From contig NC_053390.1 of NCBI RefSeq assembly GCF_905171765.1, forward strand, positions 210,743,359-210,807,358: a DNA stretch of 64,000 nucleotides. The letters are read 5' to 3'. The notes under the pieces are model-generated. The model was not told where the DNA came from, searched no databases, and worked only from the letters and a program-made list of their open reading frames with translations. Both the position numbers and the translations under genes were made by a program. Of the stretch, positions 21,566 through 32,574 are shown piece by piece. The stretch's first letter is position 1, and every line of letters begins with the position of its first letter. This stretch comes from Bufo bufo (taxonomy: Eukaryota; Chordata; Amphibia; Anura; Bufonidae).

Positions 21566-23072
21566 GGCCCCCTTCATACGGGTGTCGTGGGTGAGGGCCG
21601 GATGCATTCAGGGTGCATTGCGGGAAACCCGCGCGAGTAGGCACGCAATTGCAGTCAGTTTTGTCTGCCATTGCGTTCCAATGTTCAGTTTTTTTTGCGC
21701 GAGTGCAATGCGTTTTGCGGGTGCGTGAGAAAAAACTGAATGTGGTACCCAGACTTCTTCACTGAAGTTCAGGTTCGGTGTTCATTATCAACTGTTGTAG
21801 TAAATATTAATAGTTGTAATCAGCTCGCATCAAAGTTTGTGTAAGGAAAAAGGTGAATCCCTTCCCTCAGCCCCAGTCCGAGAGAGACACCAATGTTACC
21901 ATCTTGATAGAAAATTCTGAGAGACTCCTCCCGCCCTTCTCAGTCTGCTCACCTTTATTTACTAACAAAAGGTATAAAAAGGGGCTGGCCCAAGACAAGG
22001 ATACAGGAAGTTATAACATGCAGGAAGTGATGTCAAAGGACAGGGCGGGGCAATCAATGTGGCTGGGCAGACAATGCACACGCCCCATCCCTGTATAAGG
22101 AAGGATGAGTCATGTCCATTGTCTGATCAGCCAGGTGGCCGCCCACCCCCCATCACTGTCAGCATGGACCTCATTCAATACTGCTCAAAGGTGATCAGTA
22201 TCTAATAAAGACTGGTTCCCATAGGTCTGAAATTATCTTCGAGACATTGCTACAGCTATTGTCAGTATACGGTACTAGTATACCGACAAGGCAGATATGC
22301 ATGTCTTAAAAGCAGATAATTCTCCAAGCCAATGAGAGGGTTTTCATACTGACGGTTTTGCCACTGGTCCCGATTCAGCCAAAGTACCCTCTGCTAGAGC
22401 GCTCCCTGGCTAAATCAGACACAGGGAGACAGATGACAAACTATAAAAACACACCCACATCCTAAAGTAAAATGTCCGCATAATAAAATTTCCACAACAG
22501 TGGTTATAATGGAAAATAATAGCATTCTTTAATACAGAATGCTACGTATAATGTCAACTGAGGGTTAAAAAAATAATAGAAACATAACTCGCCTCATCCA
22601 CTTGATCGAGCACAGCCGGCATAGTCTTCTTTCATGCCGGCTGCGCGATCAAGTGGATGAGGTGACTTAGGTTTCTATTATTTTTTAACCCTCAATTGAC
22701 ATTCTACTTAGAATTCTGTATTAAAGTATTCTATTATTTTCCCTTATAAGGGAAAATAATACAGGGAATTGACTTTAATGGGGTCTGGGGTTGCTCATCC
22801 CTATCATCTCCTAGCAACCATGCGTTAAAAATTGCACCACATCCGCCCTTGCTTGCGATTTTCACGCAGCCCCATTTTTTTCTATGGGGCCCGTGTTGCA
22901 TGAAAAACGCAGAATATAGAACATGCTGCTATTTTCACGCAACGCACAAGTGACAATCACTGCTCATCGGCACAGCACCATTGAAGTGAATGGGTCCGGA
23001 TTCAGTGCAAGTGCAACACGTTCACCTTACGCATTGCACCCGCGCGGAATTCTCACCCGTGTGAAAGGGGCC
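21566..23072. mobile_element. long-inverted-repeat element carrying an LTR-like insertion
   Basis: The termini GGCCCCCTTCATACGGG and CCCGTGTGAAAGGGGCC are flanked by TTA on both sides (21563-21565, 23073-23075). Family sequence breaks at about 21792 and resumes at about 22500 (GTTATAATGGAAAATAATAG). The TTTCATGCCGGCTGCGCGATCAAG hairpin lies at 22590-22665. Confidence 0.65.
21793..22499 (+). repeat. solo-LTR-like insertion
   Basis: The 707-bp insert starts TGTTGTAG and ends CCACAACA, matching TG...CA with short inverted termini. It holds a TATA-like GTATAAAAAGGGG (about 21970) and an AATAAAG polyadenylation signal (about 22205) in the order expected for an LTR. No clear target duplication was found, so assignment is tentative; a non-LTR insertion remains possible. 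Confidence 0.4.
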
Positions 23073-23180
23073 TTATACAGTAGAACCAGGGTACTTGCCG
23101 GGCCTTAAATTGTGTAACATCTGCAAGCTAAGCTGAATTTGCCTGCACTTGTCAGATGGCAGATGTTACATAGCTTAAGG

Positions 23181-24600
23181 CAGGGGTGCACAACCCGCGG
23201 CCCGCATGCGGCTCCCAGAGCCATGGTTTGCGGTCCCCGTCCTGCTTGACAGCAACACAGCTGATCGTGCAATCAACTGTATTTCTGCCCGGAGAGCGGC
23301 ACAATTGCAGGATTACAGCTCCTGTTCTCTAGCAGGAGCAGGTTAAGCCCCCGGCTATAAGGCCTCTTTCACATGGGGCGTTGCGGGAAAATGTGCGATT
23401 TTTCAGCGCGAGTGCAAAACATTGTAATGCGTTTTGCACGCGCGTGAGAAAAATTGCGCATGTTTGGTACCCAGAAGTTCACAGAAGTTCGGGTTTGGGA
23501 TCGGTGTTCGGTAGATTGCTATTATTTTCCCTTATAACCATGTTATAAGGGAAAATAATACATTCTGAATACAGAATGCATAGTAAAACAGCGCTGGAGG
23601 GGTTAAAAAAAATAAAAAAATAATTTAACTCACCTTAGTCCACTTGATCGCGGCCCGGCATCTCCTTCTGTCTCCTTTGTTGAACAGGACCTGTGGTGAG
23701 CATTAATTACAGGAACAGGACCTTTGATGACGTCACTCCGGTCATCACATGATCCATCACATGATCTTTTACCATGGTGATGGATCATGTGATGACCGGA
23801 GTGACGTCACCAAAGGTCCTTGACCTATAATGAATGCTCACCACAGGTCCTGTTCAGTAAAGGAGACAGAAGGAGGTGCCGGAATCGCGATCAAGTGGAC
23901 TAAGGCGAGTTAAATTATTATTATTTTTTTTTTTAACCCCTCCAGCGCTGTTTTACTATGCATTCTGTATTCAGAATGCTATTATTTTCCCTTATAACCA
24001 TGTTATAAGGGAAAATAATAAGGTTCGGGTCTCCATCCCGATCGTCTCCTAGCAACCGTGCGTGAAAATCGCACCGCATCCGCACTTGCTTGCGGATGCT
24101 TGCGATTTTCACGCAGCCCCATTCACTTCTATGGGGCCTGCGTTGCGTGAAAAACGCTGAATATAGAGCATGCTGCGATTTTCACGCAACGCACAAGTGA
24201 TGCGTGAAGATCACCGCTCATGTGAACAGCCCCATAGAAATAAATGGGTCGGTATTCAGTGCGGGTGCAATGCGTTCAACTCACGTATCGCATCCGCGCG
24301 GAATACTCGCCCGTGTGAAAGGGGCCTTAGTGACAGCGTGGAAGCAGAAGAGGTTTATCAGCACTTCTGCCTTCTCCTCATCGAGTGCTCTGCAGCGTGG
24401 ACCCGGCGATCACATGATCTGGGCATCTTGGGGGCAGAGGAGCACAGAGCTGTAGGTCAGTAGACCCTGATCAGCTCTGCCTTGTACAAAGCCCCCCCTG
24501 CAGGCTGGTTTCTCCTGTAACTGGGGCTCTTTTGGATGCTCCAGTTACAGTGGAAAAAAAAGTCTGTGTCCCCAAAGGTCTTTCATGGACCTTTTGGGGA
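23181..24600. mobile_element. hAT-like element left end, interrupted
   Basis: CAGGGGTGCACAACCCGCGG at 23181 resembles the CAG-starting hAT terminus. It is preceded by a hairpin (TGTAACATCTGC against GCAGATGTTACA, 23115-23172). A long-inverted-repeat element occupies 23361-24326. The right terminus was not found. Confidence 0.45.
23361..24326. mobile_element. long-inverted-repeat element, complete copy
   Basis: The ends GGCCTCTTTCACATGGGGCG and CCCGTGTGAAAGGGGCC are flanked by TAA (23358-23360) and TTA (24327-24329). Three concentric palindromes share an axis near 23770: the outer TTATTTTCCCTTATAACCATG arms, the CCACTTGATCGCG arms, and the inner TGACGTCACTCCGGTCATCA arms. A fold of most of the element is predicted. 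Confidence 0.75.
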
Positions 24601-25110
24601 CAAATTATATGGCAAATAAATATATTTAAAAAAAATATATATATTTTTTTGAAAACACAAATGGTAAAAATATATAAAAAAAAAATTAATTAAACAAAAT
24701 TGGAAAGTAAAAAGTTCAATATAAAGTTGTTCATTGTCCCCCAACGGGTTTTTTTTATGACCTCTTGGGGGACATATTATGTGGTAAAAATATATTTCAA
24801 AAATAAGTAAAGTGATTATAAAAAAAATACAAATAAAAAAAAAAGGAAAAAAAAAAAATTAAAAAAAAGTCAGTGTCCCCAAAGGTCTTTTTGTAGCAGA
24901 GATACATAAAAAAAAAAATAAAAAAAAAAACCACAATAAAAAATGCCCATTAACGTGAAACTATAAATTTTATATAATAAAATGGGAAATCATTATAATA
25001 ATTTGCATATTTAAAGAATGTGCTATAGTTTGAATAAAAATATATATTTTTTGAACAGTTTCCACCTAATAAAAATTTATTTATATTTGTTTTAAAAGCC
25101 CTGTGTCATG
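24600..25110. repeat. AT-rich diverged tandem block
   Basis: The phrase GTCCCCAAAGGTCTTT (or a variant) recurs at about 24568, 24736 and 24876, each followed by long A/T runs with AAATATATTT. It looks like two to three diverged copies of a ~155-bp unit. No coding potential. Confidence 0.45.
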
Positions 25111-25213
25111 TAATAAAAAGCTGCAGAAGTTATTGAACCACGTGCGCTAAATCACAAAAAAAAAGTGACTGGTCATTAAGGGGTTAACCAATAAGTGCTT
25201 TCCCCGCTAGTAA

Positions 25214-25412
25214 GGCCTCAGACACGACCTTACCATGTTTTGCGGTCTGCAAAACACAGACACCAGACAGGTGCTCAACAGCAGCGGATGCAGACAGCAC
25301 ACGGAGCGCTGTCCGCATCTTTTGTGGCCCCATTGAAGTGAATGGGTCCGCATCCAAGCCAGAAAAAATGTGGATCGGATGCGGACCAAACCACGGTAGT
25401 GTGCATGAGCCC
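25214..25412. mobile_element. Harbinger-like MITE, decayed ends
   Basis: GGCCTCAGACACGACC (after TAA) pairs with GGTAGTGTGCATGAGCC (before TCA). The short interior has CCCATTGAAGTGAATGGG. One base of the right duplication has changed. Confidence 0.65.
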
Positions 25413-25559
25413 TCAGGGAAAGTGCTTGCTGCTTATTGCAGGGCACCTACAGTATATCTGGGGCGCAGGAGGCGGTAAGAACCAGTGAGCGCCGTCCTCT
25501 GCAGCGAAGTAAAGCTCTCATTTGTGAATAGGAGACGGGAAGGAAATGTCACCACTTAA

Positions 25560-25700
25560 AGGGGTTTTCCCCCCAAAAAAATTTTTAACAAGTTCCTGCA
25601 GCATGGTCCCTGACACAGAAGATTCCTACTTTCCTGCTCCGTGCTGCTCTCGCTGTCTCCATCTTCCGGTCCCGGAGCACCTCTCTAGTCAATGACACCT
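25560..25700. mobile_element. TTAA-type MITE, left end only
   Basis: AGGGGTTTTCCCCCC follows TTAA (25556-25559) and runs into GCATGGTCCCTGACACAG. The right end is not found. Confidence 0.45.
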
Positions 25701-26014
25701 TTATTTTTATTGGATTTTTTTATCCTTTTGATTTGATTGTGGATTTTATAGAAGCCGATGGAGAAGCAGAGAAACCTCAACCAAATAGTCTCCTAAATCT
25801 AGCACTAAATTACAAATCTGCACTGATCCTTCTGCCGTGGATGTTAGCCGTATGACCTCATCATCGGTACCGATCCATTAGCGCAGTCACGTCTCCATTA
25901 TAGACAGAAGCCATGACGTTAGTGATCTGGGAAGTCATTTCATTTTAGAAAAGCTTTGGGGCAACGCCACACAAAGGGTTTTTATCAGAGATATTATTAT
26001 TATTATGAAAAAAC
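25701..26014. other. unassigned
   Basis: No gene recognised. A short (ATT)n run is at 25990-26006. Confidence 0.3.
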
Positions 26015-26488
26015 ACTTCAGCGAAGGACCTGCAAAAGGACCTTCGCTGACGTCATCGCGCTCACCACGTGGTTGACGTCATCAAAAGTCCTTTTGCAGG
26101 TCCTGAAAGAAGACGATGCCGGCTGCGCGATCAAGCGGATGAGGTAAATTATGTTTTTATTATTTTTAACCCTCAATTGACATTGTACTAAGCATTCTGT
26201 ATTAAGAATGCTATTATTTTCCATTATAACCATGTTATAATGGAAAACCATAAAGTCTACAGAACCCAACCTTCTTCAGTGAAGAAGTCCGGGTTCGGGT
26301 CTGGGTACCACAATCAGTTTTTCTCACGAGCTCGCAAAACGCATTGCACCTGCGCGGAAAAAAAACTGAACATCGGGACGGAATCACAGACAAAACTGAC
26401 TGGAATTGCGTGCCTACCCGCACGGGTTTCCCGCAATGCACCCTGAACGCATCCAGCCCTCACCCGCGACGCCCGTGTGAAGGGGGCC
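26015..26488. mobile_element. long-inverted-repeat element, left-truncated
   Basis: It has the AAGGACCTGCAAAAGGACCT and TGACGTCATC blocks, the GCCGGCTGCGCGATCAAG word, and the right end CGCCCGTGTGAAGGGGGCC before TAA (26489-26491). The left terminus is missing. Confidence 0.6.
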
Positions 26489-26559
26489 TAAGGCTTTTGG
26501 AACATTTTGGTCCATTGTATTTTTCAAACTGCAGCATGTTCTGGGTCATTGCTTTTCTA

Positions 26560-26700
26560 TAGCATGGGACAGCCACCTTCAGCACTCCAGCTGTAGGGTA
26601 ACTACAACTCCCAGCATGTTTCATTCACTTCTATGGGAGCACCTAGCCAACAGCCAAGCAAGCCTGTACGTTGGGAGTTGTAGTTTTACAAACACACTGC
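26560..26700. repeat. ACTACAACTCCCAGCATG hairpin repeat
   Basis: ACTACAACTCCCAGCATG at about 26602 faces GTTGGGAGTTGTAGTTTT at about 26671. This is a dispersed foldback motif with no boundaries or target duplication that I can fix. Confidence 0.45.
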
Positions 26701-27537
26701 CAGAACACAATATATATATATGAATTTCAGAGTTTTTTTCTTTTCAAGCCCCTAAAAAAACACCACGAAAAATGACGTGATCCATACAAAGGCCGTATAA
26801 TCTGTGTGACAGGGGAGACAGTCCAGGAAGACGCTGTGCACTGAGCAGGCTGACATGTATACAGCTCCTGTCACATATAGTTCACACAGTGCGGTTTTCT
26901 ATCCTGAGACCCTCAGTGATGGCAGGAGGTACGCTGTCTGGTAAGGACCGTTCACCACAGACTCGCACCCACAAGATACATACCCCGTGTCCTACTCACC
27001 TGTACAAGAGGCGGAGGTAAGTGCCCGCACTGTCACTTCTCGCTCACTAACTTCACACTTCATTTAAATTGCCGTGGATTGATCCCTTTCTTGCACGTTT
27101 CCTTCCGCCGCTGTAATGTGGTCGGGAGACCGATCACAGTGAAAAAGTAGTTCCCTCCCTGCCTCCTGAGTCGGCGAAGTTCATTTCCTCAGACATCGCA
27201 GCACGTGATGCTTCCTGCTCCGGGGGCTGTATGGCCTGGGTTCACCGTAGTGGTGCCAGGGGAAAGGCTGCTTCTTTCCAATTAGGGAATTTCGTTGGAA
27301 AAAAGACACTTTTTGTAAGGGTTTTGGCAACATCTCTGAAATATGAATATAGACTAAAGCCATGTTCATTGAACAACAATGGGAAAGACTCCGTGTGAAC
27401 GGGACCTAAGACTTGCTTTATATGCTTTTTCTGTGGTGTGCTGTTTTGTCTGACATTTTTTGTTTAAAACATTTTTTTTTGGAATCTTTTTTTATACAGT
27501 CATGCGTTTTTTTCTGTATAGAGAAAAAAAAACACCT
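26701..27537. other. GC-richer, repeat-free stretch (possible host promoter)
   Basis: This is one of the few regions with no recognised repeat. It contains an E-box-like CACGTG (about 27202) and several GT donors. A short start-codon peptide followed by GTAAGG is listed separately. No protein family is recognised and no downstream exon was identified. Confidence 0.3.
26919..26940 (+). other. candidate first coding exon end (very tentative)
   Basis: ATG with a favourable context (GTGATGG) encodes MAGGTLS and then reaches CTG followed by the donor-like GTAAGG at 26941. The surrounding 250 bases are not repetitive. Such a match can occur by chance, so this is only a pointer. Confidence 0.12.
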
Positions 27538-27540
27538 TAA

Positions 27541-27681
27541 GGGCTCATGCACAAGACCGTATGTATTTTGCGGACTGCAAAATACAGATCCGCAAAAAAA
27601 TACAGATGACATCTGTGGCGCATTCCATATTTTTCAGAATGGAACAGCTGGCCGCTAATAGAGCAGTGCTATCCTTGTCCT
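27541..27681. mobile_element. Harbinger-like MITE, left half
   Basis: GGGCTCATGCACAAGACCGT follows TAA (27538-27540). Family interior runs to CTATCCTTGTCC, where a second MITE begins at a TAA. The right half is missing. Confidence 0.65.
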
Positions 27682-27684
27682 TAA

Positions 27685-27946
27685 GGCCTCTTGCACACGA
27701 CCGTATGTATTTTGCGCAAAAAAGGGATCCGCAAAAAATACGGATGACATCCGTGTTGCATTCCGTATTTTGTGGAACGGAACAGATGGCTTCTAATAGA
27801 ACAGTACTATCCTTGTCCGTAATGCGGACAATAATAGGATGCGTTCTATTTTTTTTGCGGAACGGGCATACGGAAACGGAGTGCACACGGAGTAACCAGT
27901 TTTTTTGTAGACCCATTCAAATGAATACGTTAGTGTGCATGAGCTC
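27685..27946. mobile_element. Harbinger-like MITE
   Basis: GGCCTCTTGCACACGACCGT and GTTAGTGTGCATGAGCTC are flanked by TAA (27682-27684, 27947-27949). The left TAA coincides with the point where the previous copy's family sequence would read GTAATGCGG, suggesting insertion into that copy. Confidence 0.7.
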
Positions 27947-27956
27947 TAAAAAAATA

Positions 27957-28275
27957 TTGGGGGTCATTTACAAAGACCGGAGTCTTTGATTCATCCCCTC
28001 CACTACCGGAGGATGCGCAAAAGTTATGACGAGGGGTAAGCTTCGTCATAAATTAGATGCATCCAAATAGTACATGCACCTGAGTAAAAAAAATACTTCA
28101 CCCCTGAGTGGTTTTTCACCGTTTACACCTATATCCAGGCGTAAATGTTAGCAAATTTATGGGGACTAATGTTCCGGCCCCCGCCATTCCCAAGAGGCAA
28201 GGATGTTTAAAAAGTCGCAAAAACTTTTTTTTTTACGCCAAAACTGGCATAGAGATCTTAGTAAATGACCCCCAG
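27957..28275. mobile_element. short TIR element (TGGGGGTCATTTAC)
   Basis: TGGGGGTCATTTAC and GTAAATGACCCCCAG are inverted ends around 320 bp containing TTTTTACGCC and AAAGTCGCAAAAAC. The superfamily cannot be told because no clear duplication flanks it. Confidence 0.5.
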
Positions 28276-28484
28276 TGTGTTGCCTTAACGCTAACTAGCT
28301 AAAGAAGATGTTTTTCAAAAAAAAACATATACAAGGGTATTTATGAAGTCTTCTACATCAGTTCTCTATCATGAAAAAGTTGCCAATTTTGGCAACTTTT
28401 TGTAATTTTACAAAACTTGCCACTTTTGAAAAGTGGGTGAGAAAGTGGTCGTGATTAGCTAGGGGGGTAGGTTTTAAGCCAGAT
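28276..28484. other. unassigned, one hairpin
   Basis: A small hairpin (AAAAAGTTGCCAA-TTTTGGCAACTTTTT, 28374-28402) is the only structure seen. Confidence 0.35.
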
Positions 28485-28488
28485 TTAA

Positions 28489-28910
28489 AGGGGGTTATCC
28501 AATACCAACCCTTTTTTTACTGACCTCTTCAGAGTGGCTGGACCCACGGTGGGGTTAATACTTATTTGGTCCCCCGATGCTGTATTCCGGCTGCATCGTC
28601 AGGTCCTGGATCTCTGGGAATCAACATCTTGCTGACCGGCGTCACGTTACCTCTGCAGCCAACCACAGGCCGCAGTGGTGACTTGTGACCCATTCGGTAC
28701 ATCATAGGGACATGTGCCACACGGATGACGGGTCACCGCTGTGGCCAGTGATTGGCTGCAGTGGTCATGTGACACCCATCAACAGGATGTTGATTCGTAG
28801 AGACCTGGGAGCCAACGATGCAGCCAGAATCCAGTGAAAGTATGAACCCCACTGCGGGTCCAGACACTCTGAAGAGGTCAACTAGAAATGTTCAGTGTTG
28901 GATAACCCCT
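28489..28910. mobile_element. TTAA-type foldback MITE
   Basis: AGGGGGTTATCCAA and TTGGATAACCCCT are flanked by TTAA (28485-28488, 28911-28914). The arms (CTGGATCTCTGGGAATCAACA against TGTTGATTCGTAGAGACC) form a hairpin. Confidence 0.75.
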
Positions 28911-28963
28911 TTAAGACCCTGCATTTTCAAAAAGTTGTAACAGATGTGACAATTTCACTCTAA

Positions 28964-29168
28964 GGCCACTTTCAGGCCTCGTCCAAGGCCTCAGTCAGTG
29001 TTTGGTCAGTGATTTACATCAGTGATTGTGAGCCAAAACCTGGAGTGGAGCCTCCACAGACATAAGGTATAAGGGAAAGATCTGCACCTGTTCTGTGATT
29101 AGAGCCGCACCTGGTTTTGGCTCAAAATCGCTGATGGAAATCACTGACCAAACACTGACGTGTGAATG
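28964..29168. mobile_element. MITE (GGTCAGTGATTTACATCAG type)
   Basis: It starts GGCCACTTTCAGG after TAA (28961-28963) and ends GACGTGTGAATG before TTA. The arms TTTGGTCAGTGATTTACATC and GGAAATCACTGACCAAACAC are inverted. The right tip is a few bases short. Confidence 0.6.
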
Positions 29169-29171
29169 TTA

Positions 29172-29880
29172 GGGCTCATTCACACACCCTTGTGTGTTCT
29201 GCAATTTGTGGAATGGAACGGGCGGCCCATTAAAAAAATGCCTATTCTTGTCCGCAAAACGGACAAGAATAGGGCATGTTCCATATTTTTGGTGGGGCCA
29301 TGGAACGGAGCAATGTATGCGGACTGCACACAGTGTGCTGTTCATGGGCCAGATTTATCATTACTCTGACAGCTCACTCCACTTTCACATATGGCTAAAG
29401 TCAGTTTTGGCCAAGTCAGATTTATGATCGGCCCTTTAAGACTGTGATAAATGTGGCTTGACGGTAGCGGTTTATCCGTCAGTAAGCGGCTATACAAAAG
29501 TTGCACGTCTTTACGAAAAAGTTGCGTGTTCTTTTAAAAAGTCGCATAAGATAAGCATGGTCCTCACTGGAGTGATTTTACGCATTTTTTTGCGACTTTT
29601 TAAATTGTCGCAATAGTAAATCTGTCTAGAGATTCATTTACATAAGAAAACACGCCCACTTTCAGAAAACTGGCAAGCATAGTGCAAAACCAATAAAAGT
29701 CGCAAATTTTTGCGAAGTTTAAGCGATTGCGCAAAAATTTGCGACTTTTTCACTCCATTATTCTGACTTGAGCTAATGATAAATGTGGCCCCATATCTTT
29801 TTCAGCCCCATTGAAATGAATGGTTCCGCAAAATTGCGGAACGGATGCAGACCCATTCATATGGTCGTGTGAATGAGCCC
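29172..29880. mobile_element. Harbinger-like MITE with nested element
   Basis: GGGCTCATTCACACACCC (after TTA) and ATGGTCGTGTGAATGAGCCC (before TAA) are inverted ends. Family sequence is interrupted at about 29346-29791 by another TIR element. Confidence 0.65.
29346..29791. mobile_element. TIR element (GGGCCAGATTTATCATTA), nested
   Basis: GGCCAGATTTATCATTA and TAATGATAAATGTGGCC are imperfect inverted ends, with AAAAGTCGCA-type blocks inside on both strands. It interrupts the surrounding MITE. Confidence 0.55.
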
Positions 29881-29883
29881 TAA

Positions 29884-30291
29884 GACATTACAAAGTGGCC
29901 TCCTAGAGGGGTGAGGGAATAACATCTCCAGATATATTTAACCAGTTCAAGACCAGAATATTTTTCCCCCTTCATAACAAGACACATTTAGATTTTTTTA
30001 GTACATGCAGCTTCAAAACCCATAACTTTTATCATTTGGTTATGTAAGATTAGGAGATGTAATCTCGCTATTTTTTTTACTGATTCGCTGCTCTGTTCTC
30101 CCACTGTGCACCCTGTTCTGTTTTGGCGCCATGTATGCTAATCCATAGCATCAGTACAGGGAGGAGGATACGGCCCTGTTTCTCAATGGGCATCTCCTTC
30201 TCCCTGGCTGTAGCGCTGTCCAATCACAGTGGAGAGCGTCAGAGCCAGGGAGAAGATGAGCTGTTTTTTTTCTCCCTGGCTGTGACACTAA
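29884..30291. repeat. decayed repeat related to 57.17-57.42 kb
   Basis: It contains CCCTGTTCTGTTTTGG, ATGCTAATCCATAGCATC and TCTCCCTGGCTGT blocks that recur, inverted and diverged, at 57171-57420. The interior of the 47457-47928 MITE has similar CCAATCACA / CAGCCTGGGAGAA words. No gene. Confidence 0.4.
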
Positions 30292-30521
30292 TGTAACGCC
30301 CCAGAGGTGCATTACCAACTTTTACACCTTCCCACTATCTTCTATGGTTGATTTTATATCATCATGTGTATTTATTGCCAGGGCCTGCAAAATGTGTATT
30401 CCCATTTCCCTGTAACGTTATGTTCAGTTGTAATGTGCCTGATTCACCAGCAGATGGCGTCATCAAGGGCAGAGCTATTTTGCCTGGAATGGAACCTTCT
30501 TTCCATTCTAGCCCTTTCTAA
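30292..30521 (+). repeat. LTR-like repeat A, 5' part (interrupted)
   Basis: It starts TGTAACGCCCCAGAGGTGC. The remainder resumes at 38679 after an 8.16-kb insertion. An uninterrupted relative spans about 56.29-57.03 kb. TGT...ACA ends are consistent with an LTR, but no paired copy or primer-binding site is identified. Confidence 0.55.
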
Positions 30522-30954
30522 CCACCTCAGCTCCCCTAGCTTAACCACCTCCGGACCGCTGTACGCAGATTCGCGTTCCGGAGGTGGCAGCCCTGCGCTC
30601 AGCGACGCATATACGCGTCATCTCGCGTGAGCCGGGATTTCCTGTGAACGCGCGCACACAGGCGCGCGCGCTCACAGGAACGGAAGGTAAGAGAGTTGAT
30701 CTCCAGCCTGCCAGCGGCGATCGTTCGCTGGCAGGCTGGAGATGTGTTTTTTTTAACCCCTAACAGGTATATTAGACGCTGTTTTGATAACAGCGTCTAA
30801 TATACCTGCTACCTGGTCCTCTGGTGGTCCCCTTTGTTTGGATCGACCACCAGAGGACACAGGTAGCTCAGTAAAGTCCCACCAAGCACCACTACACTAC
30901 ACTACACCCCCCCCCCCCCCCCGTCACTTATTAACCCCTTATTAGCCCCTGATC

Positions 30955-32540
30955 ACCCCATATAGACTCCCTGATCACCCCCCTGTCATTGATTACACCC
31001 CTGTCATTGATCAACCCCCTGTAAAGCTCCATTCAGACGTCCGCATGATTTTTACGGATCCACTGATAGATGGATCGGATCCGCAAAACGCATACGGACG
31101 TCTGAATGAAGCCTTACAGGGGCGTGATCAATGACTGTGGTTATCACCCCATATAGACTCCCTGATCACCCCCCTGTCATTGATTACACCCCTGTCATTG
31201 ATCAACCCCCTGTAAAGCTCCATTCAGATGTCCGCATGATTTTTACGGATCCACTGATAGATGGATCGGATCCGCAAAACGCATACGGACGTCTGAATAA
31301 AGCCTTACAGGGGCATGATCAATGACTGTGGTGATCACCCCATATAGACTCCCTGATCACCCCCCTGTCATTGATTACCCCCCTGTCATTGATCAACCCC
31401 CTGTAAAGCTCCATTCAGATGTCCGCATGATTTTTACGGATCCACTGATAGATGGATCGGATCCGCAAAACGCATACGGACGTCTGAATGAAGCCTTACA
31501 GGGGCGTGATCAATGACTGTGGTTATCACCCCATATAGACTCCCTGATCACCCCCCTGTCATTGATTACACCCCTGTCATTGATCAACCCCCTGTAAAGC
31601 TCCATTCAGATGTCCGCATGATTTTTACGGATCCACTGATAGATGGATCGGATCCGCAAAACGCATACGGACGTCTGAATAAAGCCTTACAGGGGCATGA
31701 TCAATGACTGTGGTGATCACCCCATATAGACTCCCTGATCACCCCCCTGTCATTGATTACCCCCCTGTCATTGATCAACCCCCTGTAAAGCTCCATTCAG
31801 ATGTCCGCATGATTTTTACGGATCCACTGATAGATGGATCGGATCCGCAAAACGCATACGGACGTCTGAATGAAGCCTTACAGGGGCGTGATCAATGACT
31901 GTGGTTATCACCCCATATAGACTCCCTGATCACCCCCCTGTCATTGATTACACCCCTGTCATTGATCAACCCCCTGTAAAGCTCCATTCAGATGTCCGCA
32001 TGATTTTTACGGATCCACTGATAGATGGATCGGATCCGCAAAACGCATACGGACGTCTGAATAAAGCCTTACAGGGGCATGATCAATGACTGTGGTGATC
32101 ACCCCATATAGACTCCCTGATCACCCCCCTGTCATTGATTACCCCCCTGTCATTGATCAACCCCCTGTAAAGCTCCATTCAGACGTCCGCATGATTTTTA
32201 CGGATCCACTGATAGATGGATCGGATCCGCAAAACGCATACGGACGTCTGAATGAAGCCTTACAGGGGCGTGATCAATGACTGTGGTTATCATCCCATAT
32301 AGACTCCCTGATCACCCCCCTGTCATTGATTACACCCCTGTCATTGATCAACCCCCTGTAAAGCTCCATTCAGATGTCCGCATGATTTTTACGGATCCAC
32401 TGATAGATGGATCGGATCTGCAAAACGCATCCGGACGTCTGAATGAAGCCTTACAGGGGCGTGATCAATGACTGTGGTGATCACCCCATATAGACTCTCT
32501 GATCACCCCCCTGTCATTGATCACCCCCCCTGTCATTGAT
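30955..32540. repeat. 191-bp tandem array with 382-bp higher-order dimer
   Basis: Seven full units plus partial ends. Units alternate between two variants (GATTACACCCC with TTATCACC, and GATTACCCCCC with GTGATCACC), so the true repeat is a 382-bp dimer. Each unit contains an inverted pair CCATTCAGAYGTCCG...CGGACGTCTGAAT around GGATCCAC. A 64-residue frame opens in each unit and its stop overlaps the next start (ATGA). This follows from the period, not from selection. Confidence 0.9.
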
Positions 32541-32574
32541 CACCCTCTGTAAGGCTCCATTCAGACATTTTTTT

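Noticed and set aside
30955..32540. Row of identical 64-residue frames with overlapping stop and start
   Set aside because: The frames follow from a 191-bp tandem repeat that contains ATGA at the unit edge. There is no protein family, and variants differ in DNA-repeat fashion.
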